From the NCBI GenBank assembly GCA_963754285.1, contig CAVWFN010000007.1:992001-1056000 (forward strand): DNA of 64,000 bases, in the 5' to 3' direction. This DNA comes from RYN-133 sp963754285 (GTDB taxonomy: Bacteria > Actinomycetota > Actinomycetes > Mycobacteriales > Jatrophihabitantaceae). The notes under the pieces were generated by a model. That model was not told the DNA's origin, searched no databases, and saw only the letters and a program-made list of their open reading frames with translations. Of the stretch, positions 16,272 to 24,698 are shown in pieces. A program made the position numbers and the translations under genes. Position 1 is the first letter of the stretch; every line of letters begins with the position of its first letter.

Positions 16272-17156
16272 TCAGCCGGACCGGTTCCGCGAGCGAACCC
16301 ACGGGCCCTGACCGAGATCGGTCGGCGTGCCCCAGGCGGCGCGTAGACGTTCGCCACGTTCGGTCCACGCCTGCTCCAAGGCCGGGACGAGGGCCGCGTA
16401 GACGTCGGCCCCGAGCAGCGTGCTGTACTCGGAGGCCATTCGCCGAAACACCGGTTCGGACGCGGAGTAGGCGGCCGGGTCGTCGGTGCAGAAGTACCCG
16501 TCCGGGTCGAACCAGCCGAACCAGTGCGGCCGCAACGTGACGAAGACCCGCTCACCGGTCCCGTCGGCAGTGACGCCCGCGCCGAACGCCGCCGCCGGTG
16601 CGCTGTGACAGACGTAGGGACGAGCCTCCTTCGGATCGGCACCCAGGCGCAGCGCCACGTGCCACAGGGCGCACCCGGTCTTGCCGTTGGCCATCTCGGT
16701 GTTGAGGAAGATGCAGTTGCCGCCGACCGTGACGTGTCGCGAGTCCCACAGGCCGTCCGGGTTCTCCTGTTCGACGAGCCAGCCGGTGCCCTTGATCTGG
16801 TCATGGTGCTGCGCCTCGTCCGGCGTCATGGCGTCGACGAACGGCTGCACGCGCAGCGGCGTGTCACCGGCGGTCGCCGGTGGTTGGCTGTCGTCGTCGG
16901 TCTCGGCGATCGCCCGGCCGTAGGACGGCGAGGTGCGACAGCATCCGGTCACCGAGAGATCGGCTGGTCGATGCTGTCCGGGACGCTCGCCCACCAACGG
17001 GGTCGTCCCGCGGCAGCCCTGGCCGTAGATGCAGCGGTAATTGCTGGTCAGTGCGCCGATGTCGAGGATGTACTCATCGGCGCCCACGCTCACGGTGACC
17101 GTCTCGCGCGCGAACAGCCCGGTCAGATTTGCGTCGGGGAGAAAGCGGTACGGCAT
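16272..17156 (-). CDS. Cysteine-rich conserved hypothetical protein
   Basis: 294 residues, function not recognised. Cysteines are spaced in a way that suggests a metal or Fe-S site: Cys42 and Cys48 (YRCIYGQGC), Cys72-Cys73 (TGCCRTS), then single cysteines in GGNCIFLN, KTGCALWH, YVCHSAP and YFCTDDP. The mix of short Cys motifs with HDQIKGTGW and LRPHWFGWFDPDGYF is reminiscent of YkgJ-type Zn/Fe-chelating proteins, but the match is only impressionistic. There is no signal peptide or membrane helix. It starts at ATG 17156 with a GAGGGG about 6 bases upstream. It is convergent with the GNAT gene, with its stop 2 bases past that stop. Confidence 0.7.
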   Translation of the reverse strand: MPYRFLPDANLTGLFARETVTVSVGADEYILDIGALTSNYRCIYGQGCRGTTPLVGERPGQHRPADLSVTGCCRTSPSYGRAIAETDDDSQPPATAGDTPLRVQPFVDAMTPDEAQHHDQIKGTGWLVEQENPDGLWDSRHVTVGGNCIFLNTEMANGKTGCALWHVALRLGADPKEARPYVCHSAPAAAFGAGVTADGTGERVFVTLRPHWFGWFDPDGYFCTDDPAAYSASEPVFRRMASEYSTLLGADVYAALVPALEQAWTERGERLRAAWGTPTDLGQGPWVRSRNRSG

Positions 17157-17264
17157 CGGGGCCCCTCACACTCTGTCGTCGCCTCGTGACCACTCGCTGC
17201 GCTCGGGCCAGTCGGTGCCGCCTAACGGCGGGCGAAGACTACTGTCGCGCTCCGCAAGCGTCGC

Positions 17265-18404
17265 TCACGCATGGGCCGGGATGCGCAAAACGCCGGTGGG
17301 CGGGTCGTCCGATTGCGGCAGATACAGCCGCTGGACGGCCACGAGCAGGCCCTCGGCGACGGTATCGCGGAACAAGGGGTCGGTCAGGCGGACACGATCC
17401 AGCGGTGAGGTGAGATAACCCAGCTCGACCCGCACCGCGGGCATGCGGGTCATCCGCAGCAAGGCCCAGGTCTTGGCGTGGATGCGTCCGTTGGTCAGCC
17501 CGGTGCGGGCGACGAGCTCGCGTTGGACGAGATCGGCCAACCGTTCACCGATCGTCGAGGAGGATTCGGCAGCGCCGAAGTAGTACGCGGCAAGGCCGTT
17601 GGCACGTGGCGAGCTGAACCCGTCGACGTGGATTGAGATGACGAGGTCGGCACCGACCTCGTTGGCGAGCCCGGCGCGCTCCTCGTCGGTGCGGCCGTTG
17701 TGCGGACCCCGGCTGAGCCACGTCTGCACGCCGAGTGCGGTCAGGCGGCCCTCGAGTCGGCTCGCGAGATCCCAGCACAGGTCTGCTTCGTCGATCTCAC
17801 TGTGCGGGTCCTGCGGGTCGCCGACATAGACGGTGCCGCGGTCTTCTCCGCCGTGGCCGGGGTCGATGACGATGCGCTTGCCGAACAGGGACGGGCCGGC
17901 CGCGGCGACCGCGACCATCTCGCGCAGCAGTTGCGGGCGGCCGCCGGTGACGCGGCGGCCGAGCTGGCGCAAGGCGCGCAGCGTGTGCGGCCCGCAGATG
18001 CCATCGGCGACCATGCCGTAGTCGCGCTGGAAGTTACGCAGCCCCGCGGCGGTACGGGCACCGAACACGCCGTCGGCGCGGGCCAGGTCGTAGCCGAGCT
18101 CGAGCAGTTGGGTCTGCAGCGTGGCGACGTCGTCACCGACGAGCATCTGACCGGGTTCGTGGGCGAGCACGCGGTCGCCCAATTGCCAGTGGGCGTTCAC
18201 CAGACCGGCGTAGGTCTCTTGGCCGACGATGCCGTCGACCGACATGCCGCGGGTCTGCTGGAAGTGGCGCACGGCCAGTTCCACGGACTCGTCGTAGACG
18301 TCGTGGTCCTTGGGGTCGGTGTTGGCGAGCAGGCCGAGCGTGGCGAGCATGCGGCGTACCTCGGCGACAGCGGTGCCCGTGGCACCGCGGCGCAGCAGCT
18401 GCAT
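17265..18404 (-). CDS. cwlM: CwlM-like N-acetylmuramoyl-L-alanine amidase family protein
   Basis: Two N-terminal peptidoglycan-binding (PG_binding_1) repeats (about residues 1-70 and 85-155, RRGATGTAVAEVRRML and DGVFGARTAAGLRNFQ) precede an Amidase_3 domain (175-370). The Amidase_3 domain carries the zinc motif VIDPGHGGEDRG, the SEIDEADLCWDLA acidic segment and ISIHVDGFSSP. In mycobacteria CwlM is a cytoplasmic, phosphorylated regulator of MurA and MurJ rather than a hydrolase. This copy also lacks a signal peptide, consistent with that role. It sits with trxA, trxB and murJ in the same order as Rv3910-Rv3915. It is 379 residues long. The regulatory role is inferred from the mycobacterial homologue. 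Confidence 0.92.
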   Translation of the reverse strand: MQLLRRGATGTAVAEVRRMLATLGLLANTDPKDHDVYDESVELAVRHFQQTRGMSVDGIVGQETYAGLVNAHWQLGDRVLAHEPGQMLVGDDVATLQTQLLELGYDLARADGVFGARTAAGLRNFQRDYGMVADGICGPHTLRALRQLGRRVTGGRPQLLREMVAVAAAGPSLFGKRIVIDPGHGGEDRGTVYVGDPQDPHSEIDEADLCWDLASRLEGRLTALGVQTWLSRGPHNGRTDEERAGLANEVGADLVISIHVDGFSSPRANGLAAYYFGAAESSSTIGERLADLVQRELVARTGLTNGRIHAKTWALLRMTRMPAVRVELGYLTSPLDRVRLTDPLFRDTVAEGLLVAVQRLYLPQSDDPPTGVLRIPAHA

Positions 18405-18480
18405 GATCGGAGGACATCCTCGCCGGATCGGGGGTCGGTCAGAAACAACTATTGTTCCATCCTGCCCGCCGCAGAACCGA

Positions 18481-18510
18481 AACGGCCGCCACCTCGCGGT
18501 GACGGCCGTT
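18481..18510 (-). terminator. Hairpin terminator after trxA
   Basis: Stem AACGGCCG(C)CACC / GGTG(A)CGGCCGTT with a four-base loop (TCGC), one internal mismatch and 12 pairs. It is positioned 22-51 bases past the trxA stop and upstream of cwlM. No U-tract follows, as is common for actinobacterial hairpin terminators. It may partly separate trxA from cwlM transcription. Confidence 0.6.
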
Positions 18511-18531
18511 CGTATGTGCTGCAGCGATGGA

Positions 18532-18858
18532 TCAGACGTACTCGCTGAGCTCTCGCAGGATCGCAGCCTTGGGGCGCGCGCCGACGATGGTCTTGACGAT
18601 CTGACCCTTGTGGAACACGGCCATGGTCGGGATCGACATGACCTGGTAGTTCCGCGCGGTCTCGGGGTTGTCGTCGATGTTCAGCTTGGCAATGGTGAGC
18701 TTGTCCGGGTTCTCGGTGGCGATCTCGTCCAGGACGGGCGCCACGAGCCGACACGGTCCGCACCATTCCGCCCAGAAGTCGACGAGCACCGGCCCGTCTG
18801 CCTGCAGCACGTCGCTGGCGAAGCTCGCGTCGGTGACGGTCTTGGTGTTTGCGCCCAT
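18532..18858 (-). CDS. trxA: Thioredoxin
   Basis: Small disulfide reductase of 108 residues that reduces cytoplasmic proteins using electrons from TrxB. The active site WAEWCGPCR is at about residues 29-37, the cis-proline segment is MSIPTMAVF, and the lead-in LVDFWAEW is standard. The ATG at 18858 is chosen because AGGAG sits 7 bases upstream (AGGAGACTAGGAATG). The frame is open for 63 codons further, but only with non-thioredoxin sequence. It is 52 bases downstream of trxB and probably on the same transcript. Confidence 0.97.
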   Translation of the reverse strand: MGANTKTVTDASFASDVLQADGPVLVDFWAEWCGPCRLVAPVLDEIATENPDKLTIAKLNIDDNPETARNYQVMSIPTMAVFHKGQIVKTIVGARPKAAILRELSEYV

Positions 18859-18910
18859 TCCTAGTCTCCTGAATTCGGTGGTGTGTGGTGTAACGCGAGG
18901 TGGCGGCTGG

Positions 18911-19870
18911 TCATTCCGCCGGTGTGTGCGCGAGCGCACCGGCGGTGTCGCTGAGGCCGGCGAGATACCGCTCGGCGTCCAGCGCCGCCTGGCAGCCGGT
19001 GCCGGCTGCGGTGATCGCCTGGCGGTAGGTGTGGTCGACCAGGTCACCGGCCGCGAACACTCCGGGCAGGTTGGTGTGCGTGCCCGTGCGGGTCAGGACG
19101 TATCCCTCGGCGTCGAGGTCGATCTGGCCACGGACGAGCTCGCTGCGCGGCTCGTGGCCGATCGCGATGAACAGGCCGCCGAGTTCGATATCGCGCTCCT
19201 CGCCGCTCACGGTGTCCTTGAGCCGCACACCGGTCAGTGCGCCGTCACCGTAGAGATCGACGACCTCGCTGTTCCACGCCCAGCGCATCTTCGGGTCCTT
19301 CTGCGCACGCTCGACCATGATCTTGCTGGCACGCAGGGCGTCGCGGCGGTGGACGACGGTCACGGAGTTCGCGAACCGCGTCAGGAACGTCGCTTCCTCC
19401 ATCGCGGTGTCACCGCCGCCGACGACGGCGATGTCCTTGTTGCGGAAGAAGAAGCCGTCACAGGTGGCACACCACGACACGCCGTGTCCGGACAGTTCGT
19501 CCTCGCGGGCGATGCCGAGCTTGCGGTAGGCCGACCCCATCGCCAAGATCACCGCGTCCGCGGTGTACTCGCCGTCGTGCGTGCGCACGACCTTGAGTGC
19601 GCCGCTCAGGTCGACCTCGGTGACATCGTCACTGACCAGCTCGGCGCCGAAGCGCTCGGCCTGGGTGCGGATGTGGCTCATCAGCTCGGGGCCGAGGACG
19701 CCCTCAGGGAAGCCCGGGAAGTTCTCGACGTCCGTGGTGTTCATCAGCGCGCCGCCGTACTGCGAGCCCTCGAACACCAGCGGCGCCAGGTCGGCGCGCG
19801 CGGTGTACAACGCCGCGGTGTAACCGGCCGGGCCGGAACCCACGATGATGACGTTGCGGTGCTGGGTCAC
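18911..19870 (-). CDS. trxB: Thioredoxin reductase (NADPH)
   Basis: FAD/NADPH flavoprotein that reduces thioredoxin. It has 319 residues from GTG 19870, with a GAGAGGGTGA ribosome site. The FAD motif is VIIVGSGPAGYTAALYTARA (residues 7-26), the redox pair is CATC in WCATCDGFFF, the NADPH motif is VVGGGDTAMEEA, and VFAAGDL lies near the C-terminus. It sits between murJ and trxA. In M. tuberculosis sigM and its anti-sigma gene separate murJ from trxB; here only 65 non-coding bases do. Confidence 0.98.
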   Translation of the reverse strand: MTQHRNVIIVGSGPAGYTAALYTARADLAPLVFEGSQYGGALMNTTDVENFPGFPEGVLGPELMSHIRTQAERFGAELVSDDVTEVDLSGALKVVRTHDGEYTADAVILAMGSAYRKLGIAREDELSGHGVSWCATCDGFFFRNKDIAVVGGGDTAMEEATFLTRFANSVTVVHRRDALRASKIMVERAQKDPKMRWAWNSEVVDLYGDGALTGVRLKDTVSGEERDIELGGLFIAIGHEPRSELVRGQIDLDAEGYVLTRTGTHTNLPGVFAAGDLVDHTYRQAITAAGTGCQAALDAERYLAGLSDTAGALAHTPAE

Positions 19871-19935
19871 AGATTCACCCTCTCAAAGTGCTTCGGACAC
19901 GCAACGATCCTAGGTGGGTCGGCATTCCCTGCCGT

Positions 19936-21804
19936 TCAACGGCCGCGGGTCATCGAGACGATGTCTTCGAGCTCGCTGATCCGCATGCGCCACAGCACTA
20001 CGCCGAGCACGACGAGGCCGCCGACGCCGCCGAGCAGCAGCATCGCGAACCCGGCCGTGCGTCCATGACCGAGTGCGTTCTGCAGCCCGAGGCCGATCGC
20101 GAAGGCGACCAGCGCGCCGAGGGCCGAAGCCACCGTCACCTTCGTCACGGTGGCGACGACGGGGCTGAAATGCAGGTTGCCGAGGCGACGGGTGAGGCTG
20201 ATGTGGCCGACGATCGCGCCGATGACATAGGACGCCGAAGTGGCGATCGTCAGCGCTACCGCGATCTTGGCCGAGTCGTCGCTGAACAGGTGCGCGCAGA
20301 CGAGCACGATGATCGTCTTGGTGCCGACCATGAACACGTTGATCAGGGCTGGGGTACGTCCGTCGCGCATCGCGTAGAACACTCGGAGCTGGAGCATCAC
20401 CATCGCGAACGGGAACAGCCCGAACGCCGACGCCGCAAGCGCGGTGCCGATCAGGCGGGCCGAGTCGACCGAGGTGTTTCCGTGCGCGAAGATCACGATG
20501 GTCAGCGGCTGACCGAGGACGATGAGGCCTGCGGTCACCGGTATGAGTGCCACCGCCGCAAGCCGCGCGGCAAGTCCGAGGTCGGAGACGACCTCGCGGG
20601 TCTGGTCACGCGCCGCCGCGCGTGAGAGTCGGGGCATCAGCGCGGTGAGCAGCGAAACGACGAGGATGCCGTAAGGCATCTGGATCAGCAGATCGGCGTT
20701 CGTGAACACCGTGAACGACTTCTTGTGGTGTCCACCGACCGCCGCGATCACGGTGACGCCGATCTGGCTGGCGACGACGTAGGCGAACACCCAACCCGCG
20801 AGCGTTCCCAGCTCCTTCATCCGTCCGACCTCGTTCGGACGGGCCCGGAACCGCCACTCCCAGCGGAATCCGGTCCGCCGCAACGCCGGGATGAGCACCA
20901 GGGCCTGGGCAACGATGCCCAGAGTCGTGCCGATACCGACGACGAGTACCTGGGCGGTCGTTATCGACGAGGGGGTAAGCGTGTGGGGACCCGGAAGCGC
21001 GAAGAACGACGCGATCGTCACGATCATGACGACGTTGTTCAGCACCGGTGACCATGCACCGGGCGCATAGGAGTGTCGGATGTTCAGTACGGCCATGAAC
21101 ATCGCGCCGAGACCGTAGAAGAAGATCTCGGGCAGCAGCAGGGTCGCGAACTGGCTGGTCAGGTCGCGTTTCGGTCCGGCGCTGACGAACCCACTAGCGA
21201 TGAGCGGCGCGCACAACACCGCCACCACCGTGACGACGCCGAGCGCGGCCGTTGCCACGGAGAGCAGCCGTTGGGTGTAGGCGACCCCGTGGTCCTCGTC
21301 GTCGTCCTGTGCTCTGACGAGAAGCGGAATGAGCACACTGGAGAGCACGCCGCCGAGCAGGAGTTCATAGACCATGTTCGGGAAGTTGTTGCCGAGGTTG
21401 TAGGCGTCGCCGACCGGGCCGACGCCGAGTGCCGCCACCAACAACGCGCTGCGCAAGAAACCGGTGACGCGGCTGACCAGGCTCGCGATCGCCATCGAGC
21501 GGCTGTTGGCCATCAGGCCGCGATCGGCAGGCTTTGCTGGCGCCTGCCCTGCCGGCGGCGCCTTGGTCGCCGCCGGCTGTGGCACCTCGTCTGCTGGTGC
21601 GGCATCGCGTCCGCGCCGCCCGGGACGTCTACGCCTCGGGCCGACGTAGGTAGTGGTGCTCCACGGGTTCTGACCGTCGTCCTCGTCGCCGAGCCAATCG
21701 GCCACGAGGACTGCAGAGATCGGGTCGGCCTCGGTGAAGGTGCGTGGCTCCATCATCCGTCCGCGACCGGCGTAGAGCGACGGCGTGCTCCAGTCGTCGC
21801 TCAT
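19936..21804 (-). CDS. murJ: MurJ-type lipid II flippase (MviN) with cytoplasmic N-terminal extension
   Basis: Polytopic MOP-superfamily transporter that flips lipid II across the membrane for peptidoglycan synthesis. It has 622 residues. Residues 1-95 are a hydrophilic Pro/Arg-rich extension. From about 98 (NSRSMAIASLVSRVTGFLRS, the MurJ opening) come about 14 hydrophobic helices, ending in the LLLGGVGGLVVLGVVLW segment and a short basic tail. The extension is typical of actinobacterial MurJ, some of which carry regulatory kinase-like or phosphorylated regions; none of that is recognisable here. The start ATG overlaps the stop of the upstream DUF6049 gene by four bases. Confidence 0.94.
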   Translation of the reverse strand: MSDDWSTPSLYAGRGRMMEPRTFTEADPISAVLVADWLGDEDDGQNPWSTTTYVGPRRRRPGRRGRDAAPADEVPQPAATKAPPAGQAPAKPADRGLMANSRSMAIASLVSRVTGFLRSALLVAALGVGPVGDAYNLGNNFPNMVYELLLGGVLSSVLIPLLVRAQDDDEDHGVAYTQRLLSVATAALGVVTVVAVLCAPLIASGFVSAGPKRDLTSQFATLLLPEIFFYGLGAMFMAVLNIRHSYAPGAWSPVLNNVVMIVTIASFFALPGPHTLTPSSITTAQVLVVGIGTTLGIVAQALVLIPALRRTGFRWEWRFRARPNEVGRMKELGTLAGWVFAYVVASQIGVTVIAAVGGHHKKSFTVFTNADLLIQMPYGILVVSLLTALMPRLSRAAARDQTREVVSDLGLAARLAAVALIPVTAGLIVLGQPLTIVIFAHGNTSVDSARLIGTALAASAFGLFPFAMVMLQLRVFYAMRDGRTPALINVFMVGTKTIIVLVCAHLFSDDSAKIAVALTIATSASYVIGAIVGHISLTRRLGNLHFSPVVATVTKVTVASALGALVAFAIGLGLQNALGHGRTAGFAMLLLGGVGGLVVLGVVLWRMRISELEDIVSMTRGR

Positions 21805-24023
21805 GCTTGCGACGCGGTGGTGGCCGCGACCGGCGTCGGCTCCCGGCGTTCGCGCCGGGTCCGGTTACGCAGCCGGCGCACCTGGCGGATCACCACGGCA
21901 ACGACCAGCAGGATCCCCGCGAGCACGGTGATGACGACGCCGATCGTCCCGAGCGCGGTGCTGCGCACCGAGAGATGGATCGTGGTGCCGAGCGGCAAGC
22001 CGCCGGGCGTGGTGATGGTGACGTCGACCTTGATCAACCCGACCCGGTCGACGTGGGTGGGGATCTTCACCTGCTCCTTGCTGTTGGCCTTGATGGTTAT
22101 GTCGGGCCCGGACGACTGGGCGGTCAACCCGGATTCGCCGTCGACGGGTTGGACCGAGATCTTCACGTCGACGTCGGCATTGAGTTTGTTGACGACGGTG
22201 ATCGGCAGCTGGGAGTTCTTCGACGTCAGCGTGTACGTGCCGACCGACGGCGCGACGATGTACACCGCGTGGCGCGTTCGGGAGAGCACCTGTTGCAGCC
22301 GGCCGGCCATCCGGAACGCGACCGACGGGTCCGAGATGAGCGAGGTCGACTCGCAGCGCTGGATCGCCGCCGGGAAATTCGCGAACAACTGGACGCCGAC
22401 GGCCTCGTCGTGGAACAGGCTCTGCACCTGCGGCACCTCGTTGGTGACGTGATTGAGTCGGCGCAACAGCCGTCGTGGGAGGCCCAGCCCACGTGCGGAG
22501 CTGCGCAAGGTGCCGAAATCGCCGAGCTGGGACTGCGTGATCGTGCCGGCCGCCTGCTCCAACGTCATGGGGACCGACCAGGTCGAGCTGGCGGTCGCCT
22601 CGATCGTGCGCAGCGCAGTGTCCACGTTCACGTCCAACAGGCGCTGCGGCGTGATCACGATGTACTTCGAGTCGTGGATCTTGGCCGTGATGTCCTCGAC
22701 CTTGCGTACGGCGAGTTCCGAAACCAGCAGGGGCAATGTCGCGAGACCGTCGACCGACGGATCGAGCGTTTCATTGACCAACTGCTCGATCGGTGCCGAG
22801 GTCACAGCTGCGGTCACCTCGCTCGTCCCCGCCGGCAGCTTGGCCAACGCGTTCGGGACCGGCGAGACGTCGCCTTTGCTGAGAGACGTGTCGGACACGA
22901 TGACCGTGTTGGCGCCCTGCTTGGCCAACGCGGCGAGCGTCTTCGGGCTGAGGCTGCGTCCGACCGGCCAGGCGATGTTGCTCGGTGGCGTGCGACCACC
23001 ACCTAGTGCCGTTGTCACGAGCGTCTGATCGTGAGCGTCGAGCGACGCGGGCCAACTCATGCCCGCGCGGGTCAACGAGTCGACCGCAGGATCGGCGAAC
23101 GGGGTGAACTCGATCGTGTCGCCGCCTTCGTGCTCAGTGAGGATCAAGCGGAGCTTCGCCAGCCATTTTCCCGCTGCCGCGCTACCGGTGCCGGGCTTGG
23201 GGCCGTTGGGCGTGCTGACCTGGTAGCCCTGCTCCATCTGCGCGAGCTCGGCGATCAGCTCTGGGTCGGTCATGATCGTGATCGGGATGTCGTTCGGCAG
23301 CTGCCGGAGGACTTCGAGCAGGTTGTCCAGCCGATGGCCTGGTTTGATCTCGGTGGCAAGCGCGTCGTCGAAGAAGGTGCCCGACTCCAACAGGCGGTGC
23401 GGCCTGTCGAAGATCGGCCACACCCAGCTGACCGTGTTCTTGACCGGCTTCGTCTCGAACGACGGCAGGAACGTCTGTGCCGTCGCCTCGCCGCTGACGC
23501 GGTTCCCGTTGTCGTCGGTGCCGGTGTACGAGCCGATGAACCAGAACGGATAGATCAGGTTGGCGCACAGACACAGCCCATGGTGATTGACCGCGGTGTT
23601 GTAGTCGGTGCTTGTGATCGTGTGCAGTGTGACCGGCTGGGCCGCACCGGGGTTGCCGTCACCACTGAGGTGGGCGGTTGCATGCGCGGTGAGCGGCACG
23701 ACGTACTGGTCGCTCGGTGGTTTCGGGTGAGCGACGGCGGAGTCAAGGCCTTCGGTCGTCGCGATCGGGTCGCTGCGCGAGACAGAGACTGCAACGGTCA
23801 TCGGATACGGCGTGTGATTGACCAGTTGGAGAGTGAAGGTCAGATTCTTGGGCTTGGTCGACACGCTCGGGGAGTTGGGGTTGACGTCGACGACGGTCAT
23901 GGTGAGCGCAGGACCGGTGGTGCGGCTGGCAGCCGCCGGAGTGGCGTCGGCCCAGGCGCTCGCACTGAACAGGAGAATGACCACCGCGAGCGATGCGAGT
24001 GCCCGAGCACCTGCCCTGCGCAT
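21801..24023 (-). CDS. Secreted/membrane-anchored DUF6049-type protein (Rv3909-like)
   Basis: 740-residue envelope protein, function unknown. The start at ATG 24023 gives a clear signal peptide (RRAGARALASLAVVILLFSASAWA); the frame is open to 24170, but only over the neighbouring Nudix gene. The long extracytoplasmic part has immunoglobulin-like beta content near both ends. A C-terminal membrane helix (IGVVITVLAGILLVVAVVI, near residues 695-713) is followed by an Arg-rich tail. In M. tuberculosis the homologue (Rv3909) likewise lies between mutT4 and murJ, so a cell-wall role next to MurJ is a reasonable inference. It overlaps murJ by four bases and starts 8 bases after the Nudix stop. Confidence 0.85.
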   Translation of the reverse strand: MRRAGARALASLAVVILLFSASAWADATPAAASRTTGPALTMTVVDVNPNSPSVSTKPKNLTFTLQLVNHTPYPMTVAVSVSRSDPIATTEGLDSAVAHPKPPSDQYVVPLTAHATAHLSGDGNPGAAQPVTLHTITSTDYNTAVNHHGLCLCANLIYPFWFIGSYTGTDDNGNRVSGEATAQTFLPSFETKPVKNTVSWVWPIFDRPHRLLESGTFFDDALATEIKPGHRLDNLLEVLRQLPNDIPITIMTDPELIAELAQMEQGYQVSTPNGPKPGTGSAAAGKWLAKLRLILTEHEGGDTIEFTPFADPAVDSLTRAGMSWPASLDAHDQTLVTTALGGGRTPPSNIAWPVGRSLSPKTLAALAKQGANTVIVSDTSLSKGDVSPVPNALAKLPAGTSEVTAAVTSAPIEQLVNETLDPSVDGLATLPLLVSELAVRKVEDITAKIHDSKYIVITPQRLLDVNVDTALRTIEATASSTWSVPMTLEQAAGTITQSQLGDFGTLRSSARGLGLPRRLLRRLNHVTNEVPQVQSLFHDEAVGVQLFANFPAAIQRCESTSLISDPSVAFRMAGRLQQVLSRTRHAVYIVAPSVGTYTLTSKNSQLPITVVNKLNADVDVKISVQPVDGESGLTAQSSGPDITIKANSKEQVKIPTHVDRVGLIKVDVTITTPGGLPLGTTIHLSVRSTALGTIGVVITVLAGILLVVAVVIRQVRRLRNRTRRERREPTPVAATTASQA

Positions 24024-24030
24024 GCCGGGG

Positions 24031-24648
24031 TCAGGCGGTTTCCGCGAGCAGCCGACCCGCGGCGTCGAGCAGTCCGCGCTCGTCGGGGTAGGCCAGCTGC
24101 GCGGCGATCTCGGGGAAGGGCACCCAGGCGACCTCGGTGACCTCGATGTCGGCGTCGGACAGCTCGCCACCGGTGGCCCGCATCAGGTAGTGCTGCACGG
24201 TCTTGTGGATACGACGTCCCTCGGCGACGAACCAGAAGTCGATCGTGCCCAGTTCACCGAGGATCGTGCCGGCGATCCCGGTTTCCTCCTCGACCTCACG
24301 CACCGCCGCCTGCTCCGCGGTCTCGCCCGCTTCGATGTGCCCCTTCGGCAGCGACCACAGCAGGCGACCGTGACGATCCGTGCGCGCGATCAGCGCGCCG
24401 CGGGGCGTTTCACCGGCCAGATCGAGCACGAGCCCGCCGGCGCTGAACTCGTCGACCTGCCGCAGTCGCCGGTCACGGCGGCGGCGCTGCTGGCGCGCGC
24501 CTTGCTGGCGGCCCTGTTGCTGTTGTCCTTGCTTCGGACGAGCCTGCTTCTTCGCGGGCTTGGCGCCGCCCCGGCGCGAGCGCGAGCGCTTTTCGCCCCC
24601 GGCGTCGTTGTCTTGATCGCGATCGCCGTGAGCCCCGCCGGTCGCCAT
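24031..24648 (-). CDS. Nudix hydrolase (MutT4-like)
   Basis: Hydrolyses a nucleoside-diphosphate-linked substrate, not identified. It has 205 residues. The first 62 are a Lys/Arg/Gln-rich low-complexity tail (QGQQQQGRQQGARQQRRRR). The Nudix box GHIEAGETAEQAAVREVEEETGI lies at about 122-144 in the GX5EX7REUXEEXGU pattern, with all catalytic glutamates present. Position matches Rv3908 (mutT4), divergent from pcnA and upstream of the DUF6049 gene and murJ. A TACCAT hexamer ends six bases before the ATG, suggesting a leaderless transcript. Confidence 0.9.
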   Translation of the reverse strand: MATGGAHGDRDQDNDAGGEKRSRSRRGGAKPAKKQARPKQGQQQQGRQQGARQQRRRRDRRLRQVDEFSAGGLVLDLAGETPRGALIARTDRHGRLLWSLPKGHIEAGETAEQAAVREVEEETGIAGTILGELGTIDFWFVAEGRRIHKTVQHYLMRATGGELSDADIEVTEVAWVPFPEIAAQLAYPDERGLLDAAGRLLAETA

Positions 24649-24698
24649 GGCCCGATGGTAGCCGCTGCCCGATGCGGCGGTCGGTACGCTCGTCAGCC

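Noticed and set aside
18668..20068. A 466-codon plus-strand frame
   Set aside because: Antisense to trxA and trxB, both of which are unmistakable on the minus strand.
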